Below are positions 6,090 through 11,896 of a DNA stretch of 13,337 bases, one piece after another. Source of the stretch: an uncultured Actinomycetes bacterium. GTDB taxonomy: Bacteria; Actinomycetota; Acidimicrobiia; IMCC26256; PALSA-555. The stretch covers positions 1 to 13,337 of the forward strand of contig CALEYV010000083.1 in NCBI GenBank assembly GCA_937927875.1, in the 5' to 3' direction. Position 1 is the stretch's first letter, and every line of letters starts with the position of its first letter. A model generated the notes under the pieces. The model was not told the DNA's origin, searched no databases, and was given only the letters and a program-made list of their open reading frames with translations. Made by a program: the position numbers and the translations under genes.

Positions 6090-7094
6090 ATGAGCCTCGT
6101 CCACAACGTCGTCGGGCCGCCGACCGCGGCCCGGGTGATGCTGCTCGTGCACGGCTACGGCGCCGACGAGCGCGACCTCGGCGGCCTCCTCCCGTACCTC
6201 GACCCCGAAGGTCGGTTCCTGACCGTGCTGCCCCGAGGTCCGGTGGCGGCGCCGCCCGGCTTCGCCTGGTACGACCTCGCCGCGATCGCCGGCGGCCCGA
6301 CCGCCGACGCCACGTTCCTCGATTCCCTGAACCAGCTCGATGCGCTGCTCGATCAGGTCTGCGAGGAGCACGGCAAGGACCGGGCCGAGGCGATCGTCGG
6401 CGGGTTCTCGCAGGGCGGGGGCCTCGCCGTCGCGCTCGGGTTGCGGCGCAGCGACCGCCCGCACCCGGCCGGCGTGGTGGCGCTCAGCGCCTACCTGCCC
6501 GAGATGGAGGGCGTCGAGTACGACTGGGACGCGGCCCGGGCCCTCCCGGTGATCGTGCAGCACGGCACCGAGGACCCGCTGATCCCGATCGAGCGCGGGC
6601 GAGCCCTCGCCCAGACCCTCATCGAGCACGGCGTCCCGACCGTCTTCGGCGAGTACCCGATGGGCCACGCCGTCGCGCTCGAGAGCATCCAGGCCGTGAA
6701 GGCGTGGCTGGACGCGGTCGTGGCCGGCGAGCGGCCGAACGAGCCGATGCCGGAGCCGCCGCCACCGCCGCTCGTGAAGCCGGTGACGACCGCGAGCTGG
6801 GAGTCCGAGGTGCTGCGCGCCGACGAGCCGGTGATCGTCGACTTCTGGGCGCCGTGGTGCGAGCCGTGCCGGATGGTCTCGCCGATCGTCGAGCAGATCG
6901 CGGCGATGCGCCAGGGCTCCTACAAGGTGGTGAAGGTCAACATCGACGACGAGCCGGCGATCGCCCGCCAGTACGAGGTGCAAAGCATCCCGATGATCGG
7001 CCTGTTCCGCAACGGCCGGCTCGAGCGCGCCGCCCTCGGCGCCAAGCCGCGTCCCCAGCTCGAGGCCGAGCTCGGGATGCTCGTCATCCCATAG
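6090..7094 (+). CDS. Alpha/beta-hydrolase (phospholipase/carboxylesterase type) fused to thioredoxin
   Basis: A 334-aa two-domain protein. Residues 1-211 form an acyl-protein-thioesterase/phospholipase-carboxylesterase-like hydrolase. Its oxyanion loop is LVHGYGADERDL, the nucleophile elbow is GGFSQGG (Ser107), and the acid and base sit in HGTEDPLIP (Asp162) and MGHAV (His193). A proline-rich linker (216-228, PNEPMPEPPPPPL) leads to a full thioredoxin domain (about 231-334). That domain has VIVDFWAPWCEPCRM with redox cysteines 257 and 260, and the cis-proline in QSIPMIGLF (Pro301). Both active sites appear intact. No signal peptide is visible, so it is likely cytoplasmic. ATG 6090 follows GAGGGAG at short spacing. 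The gene ends three bases before the selD stop. The partner or substrate joining the two activities is unknown. Confidence 0.9.
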   Translation: MSLVHNVVGPPTAARVMLLVHGYGADERDLGGLLPYLDPEGRFLTVLPRGPVAAPPGFAWYDLAAIAGGPTADATFLDSLNQLDALLDQVCEEHGKDRAEAIVGGFSQGGGLAVALGLRRSDRPHPAGVVALSAYLPEMEGVEYDWDAARALPVIVQHGTEDPLIPIERGRALAQTLIEHGVPTVFGEYPMGHAVALESIQAVKAWLDAVVAGERPNEPMPEPPPPPLVKPVTTASWESEVLRADEPVIVDFWAPWCEPCRMVSPIVEQIAAMRQGSYKVVKVNIDDEPAIARQYEVQSIPMIGLFRNGRLERAALGAKPRPQLEAELGMLVIP

Positions 7095-7097
7095 CGC

Positions 7098-8165
7098 TCA
7101 GCGGACGCCGATCGCCCCCGCCGGCCCGTCCACGACGGTGCCGACCTGGGATGCTGCGAGCGCGCCCCGGCGATCGAGCTCCGCCCCGAGGTCCGTGACC
7201 CGGTCGGCGGCGACCGCGAGCAGCAGCCCGCCTGAGGTCTGGGCGTCGGCGAGCAGCAGCTGCTCGACCTCGGGCAGCGCTCCCCAGTCGACGGGGGCCG
7301 CGTCACTCACGAAGTCTCGGTTGCGCTTCGTGCCGCCGGCCACCATGCCGGCTGCCAGGAGCGAGCGGACGCCCGGGAGCACCGGGACGGCCGCCGCGTC
7401 GATGGTGGCGGCGACGCCGGACGCCGCGAGCAGCTCGCGCAGGTGCCCGAGCAGACCGAAGCCGGTGACGTCGGTGGCGGCGTGCACCGCCGAGCCGAGC
7501 GCAGCGGCCGCCTCGGCCGCGTCGGCATTCCGCCGCGTCATGACATCGATCGCGGTCTCGACGAGCAGCTCGGGGGCCACGCCGCGCTTGACGGCCGTCG
7601 ACACGACGCCCAGCCCGATCGGCTTCGTCAGGACCAGCGCGTCGCCCACCCGTGCGCCGGCGTTGGTCAGGACCCGGTCGGGGTGGACGGTGCCGACGAC
7701 GGCCAGGCCGTACTTCGGCTCCGGGTCGTCGATCGAGTGGCCGCCGGCGACGATGGCGCCCGCGTCGGCGACGACGGCCGCGCCGCCGTCGAGCACCCGG
7801 GCCAGGAGCTCGAACGCGAGCCCGTCGCGGGGCCACGCCACCAGGTTGAGCGCCAGTAGCGGCACGCCGCCCATCGCGTACACGTCCGAGAGTGCGTTCG
7901 TCGCCGCGATCCGACCCCAGTCGTAGGGGTCGTCGACGATCGGGGTGAAGAAGTCGGTGGTGAGCACGATCGCCAGGTCGTCGCGCAGTCGGTAGACGGC
8001 GGCGTCGTCCGCGGTGTCGTAGCCGACCAGGAGGTTCGGGTCGCCCGGGGCGCCGGCTTGGCGCATGAGCCCGAGGACCGCCCGCAGGTCCTCGGGCGAG
8101 AGCTTGCAGCCGCAGCCGGCCCCGTGCGAGAAGTCGGTGAGGCGGGGCTGGTCGAGCGCGGTCAC
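7098..8165 (-). CDS. selD: Selenide, water dikinase (selenophosphate synthetase)
   Basis: A 355-aa enzyme making selenophosphate from selenide and ATP, the selenium donor for selenocysteine and selenouridine in tRNA. The N-terminal signature FSHGAGCGCKLSP matches E. coli SelD; Cys18 and Lys21 correspond to its essential Cys17 and Lys20, so this is the Cys form, not selenoprotein SelD. YDTADDAAVYRL, TTDFFTPIVDDPYDWG, NALSDVYAMGG and AGGHSIDD are the conserved nucleotide and metal-binding segments. HAATDVTGFGLLGHL and DAQTSGGLLLAV mark the C-terminal half. The GTG start at 8165 has no ribosome-binding site but has a TACGAT -10 at leaderless spacing. No other selenium gene is within the window. 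It is convergent with the esterase-thioredoxin gene. Confidence 0.96.
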   Translation of the reverse strand: MTALDQPRLTDFSHGAGCGCKLSPEDLRAVLGLMRQAGAPGDPNLLVGYDTADDAAVYRLRDDLAIVLTTDFFTPIVDDPYDWGRIAATNALSDVYAMGGVPLLALNLVAWPRDGLAFELLARVLDGGAAVVADAGAIVAGGHSIDDPEPKYGLAVVGTVHPDRVLTNAGARVGDALVLTKPIGLGVVSTAVKRGVAPELLVETAIDVMTRRNADAAEAAAALGSAVHAATDVTGFGLLGHLRELLAASGVAATIDAAAVPVLPGVRSLLAAGMVAGGTKRNRDFVSDAAPVDWGALPEVEQLLLADAQTSGGLLLAVAADRVTDLGAELDRRGALAASQVGTVVDGPAGAIGVR

Positions 8166-8171
8166 GCCGCG

Positions 8172-8177
8172 ATCGTA
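8172..8177 (-). promoter_or_regulatory. Leaderless-type -10 box (selD)
   Basis: TACGAT on the minus strand fits TANNNT and occupies -12 to -7 if the GTG at 8165 is the first transcribed base. It lies in the 36-base gap after the NlpC/P60 gene, indicating separate transcription of selD. Confidence 0.55.
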
Positions 8178-8201
8178 CGGTTCGTCAGCGCGGCCGGTGG
8201 C

Positions 8202-9236
8202 CTAGTGGGGTCGCACCGCGTGTGAGAAGAAGCCGATTCCCTCGGCCCGTACGGCGAACGGATTGTTCGCCGTGCTCGTCGCGTGAATCGCGGTTCCGCC
8301 CCCTACGTAGATGCCGACGTGGTCACTGGGGTTGGAGGTGAACACCAGGTCACCGGGCTGCAGCGCGCTCATCGGGATCTCGGGCTGGAACATGCTGTAC
8401 TGCGCGCCCGAGAAGTGCGGAAGTGACACCCCGGCCTGCGCCCACGCCATCATCGTGAGGCCCGAGCAGTCGAAGCAGGTGGGGCCGGTCCCGGCGTTGC
8501 AGTACGACTTGTTGAGCTGAGCCTCGGCGTACGCGACGGCGGCACCCGCACGGCCACTAGGCGGTGGAAGCTTCGTGACGTCCGCCGGCGGCGCGTTCTT
8601 CTTCTCCTGGTCGGCCTTGGCCGCCGCGACCAGCGGCACCAGCTGGCCCTGGACCTGGGAGTTGAGCGAAGCCAGCTGACCGGCCTTGGCGCGCAGGGCC
8701 GCCTGCGCGGCCTGAAGGTCGGCGAGCTCCTTCTTCACCTGCTGCTGAGCTTGCAGCGCCTCCTTCTCGCGGACCGCGAGCTGGGCCCTCGCCAGGTTCA
8801 GCTGGCCGACCAGCGTGTTGTCGTGATCGCTGGCGGCCTGGGTGTACTTCTGGCTGCTGGCGAGCTCGGTGGGATCCAGGCTCAGGATCGAGGTCGAGTT
8901 GCCGTTCAACGCGCTCTGGTACACGGAGACGGCCCGCTTCTGCACGAGGGCCAGCAGCGCGTCGGCGCGGGCGCGAGCGGCGGCGATCCGACCCTCGTCA
9001 TCGGCGATCACGGCGCTGGTCTGCTGCAACCGGTACTGCGCGCCGTTGACCTGCTCGTTGATGGCGTCGAGCTGCTGGCCAGTCGTGGTGATCTGCGATG
9101 CGAGCTGCGTCGCCTGCTGGGTCAGGCTCCCGCCGGTCTGGGCGGCGCCCTGGGAAACCGAGAAGGTGCTGACGCCGGCGGCGCCGAGGACAGCGGCGAG
9201 GACCAGCGCTCGTCCTCGGTGCTGGACTCGCATCAT
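8202..9236 (-). CDS. Secreted coiled-coil NlpC/P60 peptidoglycan hydrolase (copy 1)
   Basis: A 344-aa exported cell-wall peptidase. Basic residues (VQHRGR) and a hydrophobic segment (ALVLAAVLGAAGVSTF) form a signal peptide, probably cleaved around AAQTGG. Residues about 36-215 are Gln/Ala-rich coiled coil broken by RAVSVYQSALNGNSTSILSL, as in CwlO/PcsB/RipC-type hydrolases controlled by FtsEX (family knowledge; no FtsEX gene here). The NlpC/P60 domain has FDCSGLTMMAW (catalytic Cys257), HVGIYVGGG (His306) and AIHA (His318). Extra cysteines 246 and 254 (SYCNAGTGPTCFDC) are shared with copy 2 and may form a disulfide. Start 9236 is chosen because it aligns with the copy 2 start in both leader and protein; ATG 9254 would add six residues. 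It has its own promoter and hairpin leader. Confidence 0.9.
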   Translation of the reverse strand: MMRVQHRGRALVLAAVLGAAGVSTFSVSQGAAQTGGSLTQQATQLASQITTTGQQLDAINEQVNGAQYRLQQTSAVIADDEGRIAAARARADALLALVQKRAVSVYQSALNGNSTSILSLDPTELASSQKYTQAASDHDNTLVGQLNLARAQLAVREKEALQAQQQVKKELADLQAAQAALRAKAGQLASLNSQVQGQLVPLVAAAKADQEKKNAPPADVTKLPPPSGRAGAAVAYAEAQLNKSYCNAGTGPTCFDCSGLTMMAWAQAGVSLPHFSGAQYSMFQPEIPMSALQPGDLVFTSNPSDHVGIYVGGGTAIHATSTANNPFAVRAEGIGFFSHAVRPH

Positions 9237-9273
9237 CGGCGACCTGTTCCGCATCGGGTCCCGTTGCAGCGCA

Positions 9274-9310
9274 GCCCGTACGTCATCGGTTCCGTGACGA
9301 CGTCCAGGGC
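9274..9310 (-). ncRNA. 5'-leader hairpin of NlpC/P60 copy 1
   Basis: An outer stem GCCC (9310-9307) pairs with GGGC (9277-9274). An inner 8-bp stem pairs ACGTCGTC (9303-9296) with GATGACGT (9287-9280), with one G-U pair and an eight-base loop. It begins at about the predicted first transcribed base. GGACGTCGTC, GACGTACGGGC and a downstream TGCAA recur in the leader of copy 2 at 10515-10548, while the loops differ. A cis-acting RNA is inferred; a DNA-level protein site is the alternative. Confidence 0.55.
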
Positions 9311-9316
9311 GCTCGC

Positions 9317-9322
9317 ACCCTA
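9317..9322 (-). promoter_or_regulatory. -10 box of NlpC/P60 copy 1
   Basis: TAGGGT on the minus strand, followed by GCG and, six bases on, by the leader hairpin. The context TCTAGGGTGCG resembles TCTATGGTGCG at copy 2. Transcription is predicted to start near 9310. No clear -35 was seen. Confidence 0.5.
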
Positions 9323-9413
9323 GATGAGGCCCGCCGGGGCCGCCAGCATCGGGCCGCGCGGGTCCGTTCGGGTCCTGCGGCAGGGCCGGGGCGGCGCGAC
9401 GCGATGCGGTTGA

Positions 9414-9434
9414 CCGACCCGACCGCCGGGTCGG
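9414..9434 (-). terminator. Hairpin after NlpC/P60 copy 2, candidate terminator
   Basis: An 8-bp perfect stem CCGACCCG/CGGGTCGG with a five-base loop starts nine bases after the stop codon of copy 2. There is no U-tract, as is frequent for high-GC actinobacterial terminators. It would separate copy 2 from copy 1, which has its own promoter. The remaining bases between here and the copy 1 promoter (9323-9413) show nothing further that I can name. Confidence 0.5.
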
Positions 9435-9443
9435 GCCGCGAGG

Positions 9444-10466
9444 TCAGACTCGAAGGCCCTCGGAGAAGTAGCTGGCGTCGATGTAGCGGACGACGTCTCC
9501 GGTATGGGGCGCATGGATGACCGCGCCGCCGCCGACGTAGATGCCGACGTGCCCGGGCATGTAGGCGATGTCGCCCGGGATCATGCTGCCGATCGGCTCG
9601 TGGGGCAGCATCCCGGCCTGGGCCTCGGAGTTGTGGGGGAGCCCGACGCCCGCCGCGCCCCACGCCGCCATGGTGAGCCCGGAGCAGTCGAAGCAGCTCG
9701 GTCCGGAGCCCGCGTAGCAGTACGGCTTGCCGAGCTGCTGCTGCGCGAACCCGACCGCCACGCCGCCCCGGCCGCTCCCCGCTGGGATCTTGCTCGGGTC
9801 GAAGGCGACCGCGCCGGCCTGGGGCTTCGGCGCCTGCTGCGCGACGCGCTGGGCCTGGTCCTGGGCCACCAGGGTGGCGATGCTGCCCTTCACCTGCCCC
9901 AGGAGCGCGTTGTAGGAGGCGTTGGTGGCGGCGAAGCTGCTCTCGGCCGCCTCGAGCGCCGCCTTCTGCTTCTCGGCCGCGCTCTTGGCGTTCTGGGCGT
10001 CCCGCTCGCGGGCGCCGAGCAGCGTCCGCGCCTCCCGCAGCTGGTCGAAGAGGAGGTTGTCCTTGCCGCTGGCGGCCGCGGTGTACTTCTGACTGCTCGC
10101 CAGCTCGCTCGGGTCGACGGTGAAGAGCCCGGCGTCGGAGCCGTTGGCGGCGCTCTGGTAGATCGCCACTGCCCGCTGCTGCACCAGCTTCTGGAGCCCA
10201 TCGGCCTGGGCCTTGGCGACCGCGATGCGGGCCTGGGCGTCGGCGATGGTGGCGGTGGCCTGGTCGAGCTGGGCCTGCGCGCCCTTGATCTGCTCGTTCA
10301 GGGCGTCGAGCTTCACCGCGTTGGTGTTGATCTGGGCCTCGAGCGACGCCGCCTGCGCCTGCTGGTCCGACAGCGGGGACGCGCCGGCGTTGAACGAGAA
10401 CACCGTCGCGGCGGCGGCCCCGACGATCAGGGCGAGGAAGAGGGCACGGTGGCGGAAGCGCGTCAT
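9444..10466 (-). CDS. Secreted coiled-coil NlpC/P60 peptidoglycan hydrolase (copy 2)
   Basis: A 340-aa exported peptidoglycan hydrolase, paralogous to the gene immediately downstream. The signal peptide is FRHRALFLALIVGAAAATVF with likely cleavage near NAGASP. The Ala/Gln-rich coiled coil (about 35-215) contains the shared interruption RAVAIYQSAANGSDAGLFTVD and SELASSQKYTAAAS, close to copy 1. The catalytic domain has SCFDCSGLTMAAW (Cys261), HVGIYVGGG (His306) and VIHA (His318), plus extra cysteines 250 and 258. The expected reaction is cleavage of stem-peptide bonds in the cell wall. The tail differs from copy 1: it lacks the HAVRPH end and is shorter after the last His, so the two may differ in substrate or timing. 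ATG 10466 has only a weak GAGCGAG upstream. A leader of about 83 nt contains the conserved hairpin. Confidence 0.92.
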   Translation of the reverse strand: MTRFRHRALFLALIVGAAAATVFSFNAGASPLSDQQAQAASLEAQINTNAVKLDALNEQIKGAQAQLDQATATIADAQARIAVAKAQADGLQKLVQQRAVAIYQSAANGSDAGLFTVDPSELASSQKYTAAASGKDNLLFDQLREARTLLGARERDAQNAKSAAEKQKAALEAAESSFAATNASYNALLGQVKGSIATLVAQDQAQRVAQQAPKPQAGAVAFDPSKIPAGSGRGGVAVGFAQQQLGKPYCYAGSGPSCFDCSGLTMAAWGAAGVGLPHNSEAQAGMLPHEPIGSMIPGDIAYMPGHVGIYVGGGAVIHAPHTGDVVRYIDASYFSEGLRV

Positions 10467-10514
10467 CGGCAGGCTCGCTCTGTAACGGGGGCGGGGGGCT
10501 CTGCTTGCAAGAAC

Positions 10515-10548
10515 GCCCGTACGTCGTTCTCATCGACGACGTCCGGGC
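10515..10548 (-). ncRNA. 5'-leader hairpin of NlpC/P60 copy 2
   Basis: GCCCG (10548-10544) pairs with CGGGC (10519-10515). After a G-A mismatch, ACGTCGT (10542-10536) pairs with ACGACGT (10527-10521) around an eight-base loop. It starts about one base after the predicted first transcribed base. The stem sequences and the GACGTACGGGC 3' arm match the leader of copy 1, whereas the surrounding sequence does not. This region also has an open frame, but nothing suggests it is translated. Confidence 0.6.
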
Positions 10549-10555
10549 TTCGCGC

Positions 10556-10561
10556 ACCATA
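10556..10561 (-). promoter_or_regulatory. -10 box of NlpC/P60 copy 2
   Basis: TATGGT on the minus strand, seven bases before the leader hairpin; transcription is predicted to start near 10549. The flanking TCTATGGTGCG parallels the copy 1 promoter. The 56 bases between here and the stop of the thioredoxin-fold gene hold no clear -35 and a small GGGG/CCCC hairpin of doubtful meaning. Confidence 0.5.
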
Positions 10562-10617
10562 GACAACCTGAGCCACTTCCGCCAGGATCGGGGTCAACTC
10601 CCCCGCGTTTTCCCAGG

Positions 10618-11106
10618 TCAGGCGCCAGAAACCGGCCAGCCCGGGGTGGCCCGGGGGTCGTCGGGGCCGGTCACCTCGGGCACCGTCCAGGCCATCGCGG
10701 CGCCCACCTGGCGGGCCACCCGCTGCCACTCGCGCGGGTGCCAGCCCTCCGCCGACGCCACGAGCGCGGTGTCCTGGCGCAGGTGGACGAACGCCGGCAG
10801 CCGCTCGAGGCCGAGGCTGCGCACGAACTCGCTGTCCGGGTCCACGAACGTCATGACCCGCTCCTCGACGTCGCCGAGCAGCCGGCGGGCCACCTCCTCG
10901 TTGCCGTTCACCACGAAGGCGCAGCGGCAGTCGGCGTCACCGAAGGTGGCGAAGATCCGCTCGGCGACCGGGATCCACGCCGCCGCCTCGGGCCGCCCCG
11001 GCAGCACGACGAGGCACAGGTGGAACATCGTCGTCCAGTCGTCGACGGTCCGGGTCACGCCAGCGCTGGTCGAGAGCTTCAGCGTCGGGTCGGGGTTCTT
11101 CGCCAC
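10618..11106 (-). CDS. Thioredoxin-fold-like protein without CxxC
   Basis: A 162-aa protein that I cannot place in a named family. The pattern FHLCLVVLPG (strand), AAAWIPVAERIFATF (helix), CRCAFVVNGN, VMTFVDPDSEFVRSLGLERLPAFVHL (cis-Pro104) and ASAEGWHPREWQRVARQV resembles a redoxin or thioredoxin fold. The redox CxxC is missing after the first strand; only Cys31, Cys60 and Cys62 are present, the last two as CRC. It is therefore probably not a standard disulfide reductase. No signal peptide is seen. The GTG at 11106 is preferred because AGGGAGG lies just upstream, though at short spacing. A frame extended to 11211 would cross the divergent promoter and the start of the dienelactone hydrolase gene. 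The fold assignment is by eye. Confidence 0.7.
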   Translation of the reverse strand: MAKNPDPTLKLSTSAGVTRTVDDWTTMFHLCLVVLPGRPEAAAWIPVAERIFATFGDADCRCAFVVNGNEEVARRLLGDVEERVMTFVDPDSEFVRSLGLERLPAFVHLRQDTALVASAEGWHPREWQRVARQVGAAMAWTVPEVTGPDDPRATPGWPVSGA

Positions 11107-11126
11107 GGTCCTCCCTGCGGGGTCGG

Positions 11127-11136
11127 AAGGTAGCGT
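11127..11136. promoter_or_regulatory. Overlapping divergent -10 boxes sharing one TA
   Basis: The plus strand reads TAGCGT at 11131-11136 and the minus strand reads TACCTT at 11132-11127; both match TANNNT and share the TA at 11131-11132. They would drive the dienelactone hydrolase gene (leader about 37 nt) and the thioredoxin-fold gene (leader about 14 nt). Both leaders contain purine-rich ribosome-binding sites. Confidence 0.45.
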
Positions 11137-11179
11137 GCGCGTCGGGCGGGGCGAGGACGCCGGATCGAGGGGGGCCGCC

Positions 11180-11875
11180 ATGGCCGGGACCACCGTCACG
11201 TTTCCGAGCAACGGCTCCCAGGCCAGCGGCTACCTGGCCGTGCCCGACGCCGGAGCCGGGCCGGGGGTCCTGGTCATCCAGGAGTGGTGGGGCGTGAACG
11301 AGCAGATCCGCGAGGTCTGCGACCGGTTCGCCGGCGAGGGCTTCACCGCGCTGGCACCCGACCTCTACCACGGGACGGTCGTCCCGCTCGGCGAGCACGA
11401 CGAGGCCGGGAAGCAGATGTTCGCGATGGACATCGGGCAGGCGGCCAAGGACATGGGCGGCGCGGTCGACCATCTCCTCGACAGCGGCGCCGTCTCCTCG
11501 AAGGGCGTCGGCGCGGTCGGCTTCTGCATGGGCGGGGGGCTCGCCCTCTGGCTCGGCACGCTGCGTCCCGACGCGGTCGCCGCCGTCGTCTCGTTCTACG
11601 GGATCATCCCGTGGTCGGAGGCCCAGCCCGACTACTCGAAGCTCACGGCGCCGGTGCAGGGCCACTACGCCGCGAACGACGACTTCGCGAGCCCGGACGC
11701 GGTGCGGGCGCTCGAGGAGCAGCTGCGCGGGCTCGGCAAGTCGGTCGAGTTCTTCACCTACCCCGACACCGACCACGCGTTCGCCAACCACCGCCGACCC
11801 GAGGTGTTCCACGGCGAGCACGCCGACACCGCCTGGCAGCGCACCGTCGAGTTCTTCCGCGCCCACGTGCACTGA
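11180..11875 (+). CDS. Dienelactone hydrolase family protein
   Basis: A 231-aa alpha/beta-hydrolase of the dienelactone hydrolase family, a normal length. VLVIQEWWGVNEQIREVCDRFA carries the conserved Glu35. The nucleophile elbow is GFCMGGG (Cys116), the Asp lies in YAANDDFAS (Asp167 or 168), and the His in DTDHAFANHRRP (His199). The family opens lactone rings in chlorocatechol breakdown, but many members are general carboxylesterases, and no chlorocatechol genes are nearby. ATG 11180 follows a strong GAGGGGGG five bases upstream. A long upstream in-frame extension is rejected because it would run through the opposing thioredoxin-fold gene. It is convergent with the metallo-beta-lactamase-fold gene after 21 bases. 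Confidence 0.92.
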   Translation: MAGTTVTFPSNGSQASGYLAVPDAGAGPGVLVIQEWWGVNEQIREVCDRFAGEGFTALAPDLYHGTVVPLGEHDEAGKQMFAMDIGQAAKDMGGAVDHLLDSGAVSSKGVGAVGFCMGGGLALWLGTLRPDAVAAVVSFYGIIPWSEAQPDYSKLTAPVQGHYAANDDFASPDAVRALEEQLRGLGKSVEFFTYPDTDHAFANHRRPEVFHGEHADTAWQRTVEFFRAHVH

Positions 11876-11877
11876 CG

Positions 11878-11893
11878 CGCCCTCGCCGGGGCG
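11878..11893. terminator. Short hairpin between convergent genes
   Basis: CGCCC (11878-11882) pairs with GGGCG (11889-11893), plus a possible T-G pair, in the 21-base gap between the dienelactone hydrolase and metallo-beta-lactamase stops. It could act as a weak two-way terminator. No U-tract is present. Confidence 0.3.
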
Positions 11894-11896
11894 GGC

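Noticed and set aside
8105..8125. Selenocysteine at the active site of SelD.
   Set aside because: The catalytic position is an ordinary Cys codon in GAGCGCK, not TGA.
9255..9443. A c-di-AMP (ydaO-type) riboswitch, known upstream of actinobacterial cell-wall hydrolases.
   Set aside because: The leaders are only about 75-85 nt and I see none of the conserved ydaO cores; only a single hairpin is present.
9283..10566. A 427-residue minus-strand frame across NlpC/P60 copy 2.
   Set aside because: It is a frame-shifted shadow of copy 2, which has a signal peptide, coiled coil and catalytic residues in its own frame.
10463..10729. A possible 88-residue gene upstream of NlpC/P60 copy 2.
   Set aside because: It overlaps the end of the thioredoxin-fold gene and then covers the promoter and hairpin leader. 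The part conserved with copy 1 is at base level, including the -10 box, and is not in a shared reading frame.
10505..11179. A 225-residue N-terminal extension of the dienelactone hydrolase.
   Set aside because: It is antisense to the thioredoxin-fold gene. The family normally starts at ATG 11180, which has a strong ribosome-binding site.
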